This document shows, one piece after another, positions 1 through 6,978 of a stretch of 41,862 nt of DNA. The DNA is taken from assembly GCA_012524025.1 (NCBI GenBank), contig JAAYSC010000071.1, forward strand, positions 1-41,862, written 5' to 3'. Source of the DNA: Clostridiales bacterium (GTDB lineage Bacteria > Bacillota > Clostridia > Oscillospirales > Acutalibacteraceae). The position numbers and the translations under genes are program-made. The notes below the pieces were generated by a model, which was given only the letters and a program-made list of their open reading frames with translations, was not told where the DNA came from and made no database searches. Position 1 is the first letter of the stretch; every line of letters starts with the position of its first letter.

Positions 1-10
1 AAGGGAATCA

Positions 11-90
11 AAAGCATAATTGTTGTGCGGTTAAGCCTGACCGCAGTCAGGTTTAACCCTTAATTGCAAAGCTTTTACTGATTTTTTAGC
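11..90 (+). terminator. possible terminator or structured RNA end of an upstream gene
   Basis: The core is a 13-bp inverted repeat, GGTTAAGCCTGAC at 29-41 and GTCAGGTTTAACC at 46-58, with loop CGCA and one G-U pair. Outer arms (AAAAGC near 11-16 with GCTTTT near 71-76, and two AATT blocks) could extend the stem through internal loops. A T6 run follows near 81-87. The T run sits away from the strong stem, so this may be a structured 3' UTR rather than a clean terminator. No gene is visible in 1-200. Confidence 0.4.
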
Positions 91-143
91 AAAAGGAATA
101 TTTTGCCAATGTTTACTTGACACATACGTCGGATGGCGAAATC

Positions 144-172
144 TTGACAAAAGTATTATTTTGATATAGCAT
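144..172 (+). promoter_or_regulatory. sigma-A-like promoter for the P-loop kinase gene
   Basis: TTGACA at 144-149 is a perfect -35. A TATAGCAT stretch at 165-172 gives an imperfect -10 at 15-17 bp spacing. A second TTGACA lies at 117-122 without an obvious -10. GGAGG at 190-194 is the ribosome site for the ATG at 201. Confidence 0.45.
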
Positions 173-200
173 TACAAGGATAAAATTTGGAGGTAGTATA

Positions 201-761
201 ATGGTAATTGCAGCAGTAGGTAAAAACGGAACGGGTAAGGATTATTTCCTTGAATATTTGGCAGAAAAATATGACCTTCCCATGATTTCTATCGGTGATG
301 TGGTCAGGGAACTTGCCGCCAAAGACGGCCTTGAATTGACCCGTGAAAATCTTCACAAAACTTCAAAAAAATATATGGACAAGTACGGCCAAACCTTCTT
401 TCCGGAACAAATCGTCAGCAAAATCAAAGAATCCGGCAGTGAAATTTACTTGGTCTCCGGTGTCCGTCCGCTTTCCGATGTCGTCTTCTTAAAAGAAGCC
501 TTCGGTGATGACTTTGTTTTGGTAGATGTTGTTATAAGCGATGATGATATAAGATACGGCAGGATGTTGGCCCGTGGGTCTGACAGGGACGGCAACTCGG
601 TTGAAAAACTCCGTGAGTTTGATGAAGGCGAAGAAAAGCTCTTCCAAACCAGTGAAACGGAAAAGATGGCCGACTATGTTATCAACAATGACGGAACGGT
701 AGAAGAATTTTACGCAGCCATTGATGACTTTTACAATAACTACTTGCCCACAAGAAAATAG
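201..761 (+). CDS. P-loop nucleotide kinase-like ATPase (AAA_18/UPF0200-like)
   Basis: The protein has 186 residues and starts with a Walker A loop, GKNGTGKD, at about residues 7-14. An ISIGDVVRELA segment at about 30-40 resembles the lid/NMP-binding start seen in adenylate and dephospho-CoA kinase-like proteins, including the archaeal UPF0200 family. A VSGVRPLSDVVFL segment follows, and a middle ARGSDRDG stretch may be the lid. The substrate is not evident; a nucleotide or CoA-precursor kinase role is inferred from the fold only. The start is supported by GGAGG six bases upstream. The gene is monocistronic, ending in a strong hairpin at 774-817. No membrane segment or signal peptide is seen, so it should be cytosolic. 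Confidence 0.7.
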   Translation: MVIAAVGKNGTGKDYFLEYLAEKYDLPMISIGDVVRELAAKDGLELTRENLHKTSKKYMDKYGQTFFPEQIVSKIKESGSEIYLVSGVRPLSDVVFLKEAFGDDFVLVDVVISDDDIRYGRMLARGSDRDGNSVEKLREFDEGEEKLFQTSETEKMADYVINNDGTVEEFYAAIDDFYNNYLPTRK

Positions 762-773
762 ACCGATAAAATA

Positions 774-817
774 AAAAAATTCTGCCGCAATTCTATGTTT
801 TGCGGCAGAATTTTTAT
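774..817. terminator. bidirectional intrinsic terminator
   Basis: AAATTCTGCCGCAA at 777-790 pairs with TTGCGGCAGAATTT at 800-813, with A-rich sequence before and a T run after. It can end both the plus-strand kinase gene and the minus-strand ATPase gene whose stop is at 830. Confidence 0.9.
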
Positions 818-829
818 GTTTTTAAGTTT

Positions 830-2158
830 CTAACTGTAGTCTTCCAACAAAAAGTCTATGAGTTTAACTATTTTGATCCCATCTTGGTCAGTTATAAAAT
901 CAGCTTCAAGAGCAATGACTTCTTTTTTATAATTGTCACGAACCATTCTTAAGGGGGCAAGCTCACGCTCTCTTGTTTCGGGGGCAATCAAACTTTGCGT
1001 CACTTGTATGTAGCGCTTTTCGTCAGCCTTGGTAGCAATAAAGTCAATTTCTTTTCGATCTATTTTACCGATCGACACATCATAACCACGCCTGAACAGT
1101 TCAAAGTAAACCAAGTTTTCCAAGGTGTGCCCCGTGTCGATGTCACGAAAGCCCAAAAGATAATTACGCAAGCCGGTGTCCACTATGTAATATTTTCCGA
1201 GTGTTCGGAGGTATTCTTTACCCTTGATATCATAGCGCTTGGCTTCATAAAAGATGAAGGCTTCAATTAAAGAGTTTACATAGCCTTGAACAGTCTGTGC
1301 GGCCGGTTTGACCCTGCGAGGTCCTTCATCCAAGAGCCCTTCATTCACCAGTGTGTTACCTATCGAAGAAACAGAAGTGCTGCTGCCGATGTTGTCAGCC
1401 AAGAACATTATAATTTTTCGTAACAAGTCCGGATTTGTGATTTGAGGTCGGCCGGTCTTGTTTTTTCTTTCAAGGATATCCCGCACCACAACCGCAGAGT
1501 AAATTCCATCAAGTAAGGTTAAAACTTTTTCTTGGTTTAGGCCAATGTCTGCAATGCCGGGCATGCCGCCGAACATTATATATGACTCCAAAACTTCTTT
1601 GGGGTCAAAAATATCGCCGGCCGAGTTTATGACTCTTTTCAAGTGCCCGCCGCTGGGGCTTTCAATCTCTTTAACCGTAAAACCATGGAAGTAGATAAAT
1701 TCTTTGAATGAAAGTGGGAGCATTTTAATTTCTACATAACGGCCGGCAAGGTAGGTGGAAAGCTCGGAAGAGAGCAGATGGGCGTTTGAGCCTGTGATAT
1801 AAATATCACAGTTAAAGTCTACCCGAAAGGAATTGACAGCATCTTGCCAACGCTCTACTCGCTGAACCTCATCAAAGAAGAGATAAAGTTTTTTATTTTT
1901 CAAGGCTCGTTCTTTTACATAGGCATAAAATTCTTTTGAATCCATGCTCAAAAACTCCATAGACTCAAAGTTTATCTCTATTATCTGATCTTCCTCAATG
2001 CCGTCTGCCCGCAAATAATCTGACATCAGCTTTAAAAGACTAGACTTGCCGCAACGCCTGATACCTGTTATCACCTTGATAAGATCAGTATCTCGAAAAG
2101 CTAAAAGACGGTTTAAGTATAGGTCTCGTTTTTTTAATTTTGAAGCGATATCTGCCAT
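830..2158 (-). CDS. AAA_14 / DUF4143 ATP-binding protein
   Basis: The 442-residue protein has the architecture of the large AAA_14 plus DUF4143 family. The N-terminal ATPase has Walker A GIRRCGKSS near residue 32 and Walker B LYLFFDEVQ near 92, followed by ITGSNAHLLS (sensor 1). The C-terminal DUF4143 part has IVDTGLRNYLLG, ENLVYFELFRRGYDV and KEIDFIA; the last resembles the core of PD-(D/E)XK-like folds. The family is common in anaerobes and its physiological role is unsettled. The ATG at 2158 is chosen because GGGAGGTGATTTTC precedes it; a longer reading from 2188 would swallow the ribosome site. It is probably its own transcription unit, separated from the upstream operon by tandem terminator-like hairpins at 2205-2282. 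Confidence 0.88.
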   Translation of the reverse strand: MADIASKLKKRDLYLNRLLAFRDTDLIKVITGIRRCGKSSLLKLMSDYLRADGIEEDQIIEINFESMEFLSMDSKEFYAYVKERALKNKKLYLFFDEVQRVERWQDAVNSFRVDFNCDIYITGSNAHLLSSELSTYLAGRYVEIKMLPLSFKEFIYFHGFTVKEIESPSGGHLKRVINSAGDIFDPKEVLESYIMFGGMPGIADIGLNQEKVLTLLDGIYSAVVVRDILERKNKTGRPQITNPDLLRKIIMFLADNIGSSTSVSSIGNTLVNEGLLDEGPRRVKPAAQTVQGYVNSLIEAFIFYEAKRYDIKGKEYLRTLGKYYIVDTGLRNYLLGFRDIDTGHTLENLVYFELFRRGYDVSIGKIDRKEIDFIATKADEKRYIQVTQSLIAPETRERELAPLRMVRDNYKKEVIALEADFITDQDGIKIVKLIDFLLEDYS

Positions 2159-2204
2159 GAAAATCACCTCCCGACAAGAAGATAACATAAAAGCAACAAA
2201 AAAA

Positions 2205-2282
2205 CAAGTTTATAAGATAGATTCTAAAAACTTGCTAAAAAAACAAGTTTATAAGATGAATTCTAAAAACTTGCTAAAAAGA
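2205..2282 (-). repeat. tandem 39-bp repeat, each unit a terminator-like hairpin
   Basis: Two adjacent 39-bp units (2205-2243 and 2244-2282) are nearly identical; the main difference is TAGATT versus TGAATT. On the minus strand each reads CAAGTTT, a 16-nt loop, AAACTTG, then a run of six or seven T. They lie downstream of the HAD-symporter-phosphoesterase operon (stop 2359) and upstream of the ATPase start, so tandem terminators are the simplest reading. The 7-bp AT-rich stems are weak. Confidence 0.6.
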
Positions 2283-2358
2283 AAGCCTTGAAGATTGAAC
2301 TCCAAAACTTTCGAAATTAGCTTTACATTTATTTGATTTTTACCCAAACTTGAAAAAA

Positions 2359-3741
2359 TCAGAGCTCGTTGGGATACACATTTAAATCATTGCCGGCAAC
2401 AAGGGCATGGATACAGTCATTTAAGTCTTTAAACAAGGGCTTCTTTTTAAAGAGGCGGCCGGGTATGGCAACGGCCGAGGTTACCAGTTTATAGTAATGG
2501 CTGTCGACAGAGTGTTTTTGGGCACCACCGTCAAAAACAGCGAAAAGAATATCGCGCACAAAATCCATGAGCGGCCTTTGGGCATAGGCTTTTACATCTC
2601 GCTTTTTTACAGCCCGCCCAAGGCTGATTAGATTAAGCAGGCGTGCGGCTTGCTTGATGTCGGCCTTTAAAATAAAGCGAGCAGCGGCTTTTAGCAAAAA
2701 CCTGAACTTTAAAAGTTTGCGGCTGTTTATATGCATGGCATCAAAGCGGTCAATAAACTCTTTTTTATCGCCGAAAGCAGCGGCATGTAGCAAATTTTCA
2801 ACAAGGGATGCCAGATGACGGCGGAGATAGGGGTCGGCTGCCTCTTGCTTGCCTTCATAAGTGAAAGATTCTATCCTATCCAAATCAAGGCAAAGGCCGC
2901 CCCGGCTTATGCTTGCCTTAATTATGGGGGCGGGGTAGCCGACGGCCGAGCCGACATTTATTTCGGTTATAGTATTGCCTTTGGGTGAGGTCAAGCGGGC
3001 AATATCTTGTATGTGGGAGTGGCCGCAAAAAATATATTTGAGGCCCGCATCGGCAAAGCGGGCGCCAACATACTCCCGGTCTTGAATGCAAGAGCCCTTG
3101 GTGATAAGGGGGCAAACATGGGGCATAAGCAGGTGGTGCTGCATGGCCACAAGGTTTTTACCCAAGGCCTTCGTTTGGCTTATTTGGTCTTCAATCCAGC
3201 TTAAATGCTTTTGACTGTAACCGGCACCGCCTCTACCTGACTGGTCGTCGCTCAAGGCTAAAAGCCTCGTGTTTTGATTAAGGTCTAAAATATAAGATGA
3301 AGTGCCCAAATGGGTGATGTATTCGCTTATGGCCTCATTGGGGCCAAAGTCGGCATAAAAACCACGCAGCTCATGGTGGCCCAAAACAGGAACATCGGCT
3401 ATAACCTTGTCGGCATCATAACGGTGGGGCCTGTCATCGCTGCACCAGTCATGGGTGTTGGTTATTACATAAACACGCTTTACTTTTTGCAGGTCATAGA
3501 GCATTTGCCTAAACTCTTCATGACTTGCCCTTTCACCGTTATTGGTTAGGTCACCGGCTATCAAGAGAGCTTGCGAATCATCGCTTGCAATTTTTTCAAA
3601 GACGGCTTTGAGAATTGCCGGGCTTTCCGCCAAGCATTTTTGATCGGACCCACTGCGCAATTCATAGGCCCGGCCGCTGACACCCAAGACGGGTGAATAA
3701 TAGTGGGTGTCGGCTATAACAGAAAACTTAAAGGCTTTCAT
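2359..3741 (-). CDS. calcineurin-like metallophosphoesterase
   Basis: The 460-residue protein carries the metallophosphoesterase motif series: VIADTHYY (D-x-H, residues about 7-14), GDLTNNGE (about 70), NTHDW in place of the usual GNHD (about 102), MQHHLL and CGHSHIQD (G-H-x-H). The C-terminal 170 residues are helical and basic and match no domain I recognise. There is no signal peptide, so a cytosolic dimetal phosphoesterase is expected; the substrate is unknown. ATG 3741 is chosen over an upstream extension because it matches the family start and sits inside the end of the symporter gene (14-bp overlap), which implies translational coupling. It is the last gene of the HAD-symporter-phosphoesterase operon. 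Confidence 0.85.
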   Translation of the reverse strand: MKAFKFSVIADTHYYSPVLGVSGRAYELRSGSDQKCLAESPAILKAVFEKIASDDSQALLIAGDLTNNGERASHEEFRQMLYDLQKVKRVYVITNTHDWCSDDRPHRYDADKVIADVPVLGHHELRGFYADFGPNEAISEYITHLGTSSYILDLNQNTRLLALSDDQSGRGGAGYSQKHLSWIEDQISQTKALGKNLVAMQHHLLMPHVCPLITKGSCIQDREYVGARFADAGLKYIFCGHSHIQDIARLTSPKGNTITEINVGSAVGYPAPIIKASISRGGLCLDLDRIESFTYEGKQEAADPYLRRHLASLVENLLHAAAFGDKKEFIDRFDAMHINSRKLLKFRFLLKAAARFILKADIKQAARLLNLISLGRAVKKRDVKAYAQRPLMDFVRDILFAVFDGGAQKHSVDSHYYKLVTSAVAIPGRLFKKKPLFKDLNDCIHALVAGNDLNVYPNEL

Positions 3742-5239
3742 GATTGTTACCTTGGTCTTCCAAGGCTTCTTGCTTGAGTGCACGGCGCTTTAATATTTCT
3801 TCCATCATCTTATCGTGATCCTTGCGTGAGATGTTGTAAAAGAAAATGGGAATCAACATTAAAAGGTAGCCCAAAAGCGGAACCAAGGTTTGCAGGGATA
3901 AGAGTGCGAATTTGGCCCTTGGTGTTTGGGCTACGGGGATAGCATCTTCATGGGTTACATAAGCCGCAAAACCTAAAATTGCCAGAGCAATGGCCGAAGA
4001 GACGGAGTTGGTAAGCTTGCCCGTAAATGACATTAATGAAAGCATGATGCCTTCGACTCTCTCGCCCGATTTCCATTCTACATAATCCACGGTTTCGGCC
4101 TCCATTTCCTTACCCAAAAGGTTTTTGAATTCCAGCGGGAAGGCGGCGAAGCCCGTGAAGGCCATGCACAAAATGATGACTAAAAGTGATGGTGTTTGGC
4201 CCGTTTCCAGGTTCATGAGGGGCTTGGCACAGGTTAAGAATAAGAGCAAGTGCATGGAAGCGGCCAAGAGGCAACTGTAAATATAGAGCTTTTTAAAGTC
4301 TGCCTTTGAACCTAATTTTTGCACAACCCAGGGTACAATAAGGCCCGCTAATATGGGGGCGGGGGCAAGGGCAATTTGTAATACCAAGTAAAACTTTGAA
4401 TCGCCGACCAAATCAATGGCAAAATACATTTGTGTGGCCGATTGGGCTGTTACCAACAAAAAGGCCATATTGGCCAAGAAAAGCATAAAGAGAGGGCGAT
4501 TTATTAATAAAAGGCGCACGCACTGCATGGCGGTGGGGCTGTCCTCACTGTGGTCGGCTCTTTCACGGGTATTGTGGTAGGCCGGGCGTGAAAAGAGAAT
4601 AATCCCAAAGAAAGCAACAATGGCTGCGGCCGTGTAGGCCCTGCCCGTTTGTGTTTTAAAATAGGGGATTGTGAGTGCAATCGGTACTATGGCACCGGTA
4701 ATGGCTGCGGAAACGGCCCGCATTATTCCGCTTATTCCAAAAAGTTTGGTGCGCTCAACTCCGCTTGGTGTTATAGAAAAGGCCAAGGCACCCATGGGTA
4801 TGTCAAAAGCCGTGTAGGACATATCCCAACCCACCAAGGCAACAATAGCAAAGGCCAGGCGCAACCAAGGGGGGAAAGAAGATTGATTGAAAAAGAGCAT
4901 GGAAGTAAAAAAGGCACATATGAAAGGAGCAATTTTAATGTAGGGCCGCATTTTGCCGTCTTTTGTGCGCGTTTTGTCAACCAAAATCCCCATAATAGGG
5001 TCATTTATGGCATCCCAAAGCCCGGTCCACAGGCGAATGTTTGCCACGGTGCCGGGGCTTATGCTCATAAGATTGGTTAAAAAATAGTTGATGGCTCCGG
5101 AACTCATGGTGGAAGTGCTCATGCCTTGGGCTCCCCGCCCCAAGCCATAAGATAAGGTTTCACGCCAGGTTAAAACAGTTTCATGCCCCACATCTGTTTT
5201 GATAATTTTGGAGTTTAAAAAGCTTTTAATCTTTCCCAC
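3728..5239 (-). CDS. GPH-family (MelB-like) sugar:cation symporter
   Basis: This 503-residue polytopic protein has about 12 hydrophobic segments. The N-terminal part reads TWRETLSYGLGRGAQGMS followed by LWTGLWDAINDPIMGILVDKTRTKDGKMRPYI; the D-x-x-x-D-P-x-x-G loop and the R-x-KxG-K-x-R-P-Y segment are hallmarks of glycoside-pentoside-hexuronide:cation symporters. It should sit in the cytoplasmic membrane and import a sugar or glycoside; the substrate cannot be read from sequence. The start is GTG at 5239 with AAGGAAG upstream. It lies 17 bp after the HAD gene and overlaps the phosphoesterase start, making a compact three-gene operon. Confidence 0.88.
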   Translation of the reverse strand: MGKIKSFLNSKIIKTDVGHETVLTWRETLSYGLGRGAQGMSTSTMSSGAINYFLTNLMSISPGTVANIRLWTGLWDAINDPIMGILVDKTRTKDGKMRPYIKIAPFICAFFTSMLFFNQSSFPPWLRLAFAIVALVGWDMSYTAFDIPMGALAFSITPSGVERTKLFGISGIMRAVSAAITGAIVPIALTIPYFKTQTGRAYTAAAIVAFFGIILFSRPAYHNTRERADHSEDSPTAMQCVRLLLINRPLFMLFLANMAFLLVTAQSATQMYFAIDLVGDSKFYLVLQIALAPAPILAGLIVPWVVQKLGSKADFKKLYIYSCLLAASMHLLLFLTCAKPLMNLETGQTPSLLVIILCMAFTGFAAFPLEFKNLLGKEMEAETVDYVEWKSGERVEGIMLSLMSFTGKLTNSVSSAIALAILGFAAYVTHEDAIPVAQTPRAKFALLSLQTLVPLLGYLLMLIPIFFYNISRKDHDKMMEEILKRRALKQEALEDQGNNHESL

Positions 5240-5256
5240 TTATAGCTTCCTTTCGA

Positions 5257-5826
5257 TTATGGTTTAATCTGTTTTATTTTGTCCCCCTTGACCATGAAAA
5301 CATTTTTGGAAATTTTCATCAAGGGCTCGTCATTCCAAGAGTCTGTATAAAAGTTTTCAATCACACCGTCGGGGTAGCGCTCATAAAAGGCCTTGACCTT
5401 ATTTTCACGATAGCAGACAAATTCGACCTTGCCCGTTTTTGTGTTTACCAGGGTTCCCATATAGTCTTTTATTCCGATACGCTCAAAAAGCTCCTTTAGG
5501 TAAAATTCCGGGCTGGCGGAAATTATAAGGTCGTCCTCCCTTTGTCGTTCTAAATAAAAGGGCTTGATTCGATGCATGTTTTGGTCCCAAAACTCTTTTA
5601 AGTCCTCGTCAATATTGTCTATCTTTTTTAAATATTCTTCCGCAGGTGCGGCGTAATCATTGAGCAATTTGTCGATGCTGACCAGGCGAAGCTTATATTT
5701 TATGAGCCCTCCGATCATCTTTGGCAGCATAAGAATCAGCTTGGGGTCTCTTTTTAAGTAAAACATAAAAAGATGCAAGGTGCTTTCACCCCGGTAGATG
5801 GTGTCGTCAAAATCATAAACATTCAT
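5257..5826 (-). CDS. HAD-IB family phosphatase (SerB-like fold)
   Basis: The 189-residue protein begins MNVYDFDDTIYRGES: the D-F-D-D-T motif I with catalytic aspartates at about residues 5 and 7. DDLIISASPEFYLKEL carries motif II serine (about 102-110). NKVKAFYERYP supplies the motif III lysine, and YTDSWNDEPLM is motif IV (D-x-x-x-D). The alpha-helical cap between motifs I and II fits the HAD-IB subclass (phosphoserine phosphatase and lipid or sugar phosphatases). ATG 5826 is preferred over GTG 5844 because the GGAGG lies inside the longer reading. It is the first gene of the operon, with a clear promoter at 5881-5909. Confidence 0.85.
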   Translation of the reverse strand: MNVYDFDDTIYRGESTLHLFMFYLKRDPKLILMLPKMIGGLIKYKLRLVSIDKLLNDYAAPAEEYLKKIDNIDEDLKEFWDQNMHRIKPFYLERQREDDLIISASPEFYLKELFERIGIKDYMGTLVNTKTGKVEFVCYRENKVKAFYERYPDGVIENFYTDSWNDEPLMKISKNVFMVKGDKIKQIKP

Positions 5827-5880
5827 AAAGGGTATAGCCTCCACTAAAAAGTTGAAAAAAATTTGCTTTTACTGTCTTAG

Positions 5881-5909
5881 ATTATATAGGCAAAATTTAT
5901 TAAAAACAA
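5881..5909 (-). promoter_or_regulatory. promoter of the HAD-symporter-phosphoesterase operon
   Basis: On the minus strand TTGTTT (5904-5909), a 17-bp spacer and a perfect TATAAT (5881-5886) precede the HAD gene by about 55 bp. Confidence 0.7.
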
Positions 5910-5944
5910 GCAAACCAAAACAAGTATAACCTGCATGCTCTTCA

Positions 5945-5972
5945 TTGACAAATGCCCATGCTGTGTTATCAT
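5945..5972 (+). promoter_or_regulatory. promoter of the diacylglycerol kinase-like gene
   Basis: TTGACA at 5945-5950, a 16-bp spacer and TATCAT at 5967-5972. Predicted transcription starts near 5979, about 30 bases before the ATG at 6009. It is divergent from the promoter at 5881-5909. Confidence 0.7.
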
Positions 5973-6008
5973 ACTATACAAAAGTTTAGAGCGGAAAAGA
6001 GTGTGATT

Positions 6009-6917
6009 ATGAATAGAGATAAAAAGAAAATTTTGCTTATCATCAACCCAAACGCCGGCCGCATCAAGTCCATGCGAACCTTGTCGGACATTGTGGACAT
6101 ATTCAGCCATGCGGGCTTCGTAACAACTTCTTACAGCACCAAGGCCAAGGGGGATGCCACGCAGCTTGTTAAAGAACATGCCCAAAATCATGACATTGTA
6201 GCTTGTGCCGGCGGTGACGGAACCTTAAACGAGGTTATAAGCGGCCTTATGAGCCTTGAACAGGCCCCGCCTATCGGTTACATACCCATGGGGACATCAA
6301 ACGACTTTGCGGCCTCTATAGGCCTTTCAACCAACATAAAGGCCGCCGCCCGTGACATTGTCGGCGGTGAGCTTCTGTCCCACGATATAGGCTGCTTTAA
6401 CAAGGAGCATTATTTTTCTTACATTGCCTCATTCGGAGCCATGACCGAAGTGGCTTATTTGACACCGCAAAAGCTAAAAAACTATTTGGGCCATACGGCC
6501 TATATGTTGGATGGCGCACGCCACATTTTTAAAATCAAGGCCTTTAGGATAAAGCTTGAGTTTGAAGACAAATTTTTTGAAGAAGATATTTTACTGGGCG
6601 GTGTCACAAACTCAAGAAAAGTTGCGGGGTTGGTAAAGCTCAAGGATGATAAAATTTCACTGAATGACGGCTCATATGAAACCATATGTTTCAAAAAACC
6701 TAAAAACATAAAGCAATTGTCTTATACCATAAAATGGTTTGCAGACCAAAAACCCAACCCCATGGTTATTTATGACAGGGCTTCACGATTTAAGATTAGG
6801 TCAGAGGAGTATATACCTTGGACGGTTGACGGTGAATTTGCAGGTTACCATAAGGAAGTTGAGATTGAAAATAAGATGGGGGCTGTAAATTTCTTTTGCC
6901 CAAAGAAAAAAGAATAG
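6009..6917 (+). CDS. diacylglycerol kinase family lipid kinase (DgkB/YegS-like)
   Basis: The 302-residue protein shows the DAGK catalytic signature: IINPNAGR near residue 12, CAGGDGTLNEVISGL near 65-80 and PMGTSNDFAASIG near 95-107. These form the nucleotide-binding site shared by DgkB, YegS and related lipid kinases. Family members phosphorylate diacylglycerol or related lipids with ATP at the inner membrane face. No signal peptide is present. ATG 6009 is chosen because the family starts just before the first strand (KKKILLIINPNAG); the ribosome site (GGAAAAGAG) is poor and a GTG at 6003 is an alternative. The gene is single, with its own promoter and a strong terminator. Confidence 0.88.
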   Translation: MNRDKKKILLIINPNAGRIKSMRTLSDIVDIFSHAGFVTTSYSTKAKGDATQLVKEHAQNHDIVACAGGDGTLNEVISGLMSLEQAPPIGYIPMGTSNDFAASIGLSTNIKAAARDIVGGELLSHDIGCFNKEHYFSYIASFGAMTEVAYLTPQKLKNYLGHTAYMLDGARHIFKIKAFRIKLEFEDKFFEEDILLGGVTNSRKVAGLVKLKDDKISLNDGSYETICFKKPKNIKQLSYTIKWFADQKPNPMVIYDRASRFKIRSEEYIPWTVDGEFAGYHKEVEIENKMGAVNFFCPKKKE

Positions 6918-6933
6918 AAGATTTAAATAGGAA

Positions 6934-6968
6934 TACAAAAACGCAGGGCGCCGCCCTGCGTTTTTGTA
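6934..6968. terminator. bidirectional intrinsic terminator
   Basis: TACAAAAACGCAGGGC (6934-6949) pairs with GCCCTGCGTTTTTGTA (6953-6968), giving a GC-rich stem with A/T tails on both sides. It ends the lipid kinase gene and the converging propeller genes. Confidence 0.92.
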
Positions 6969-6978
6969 TTTTTAAAAA

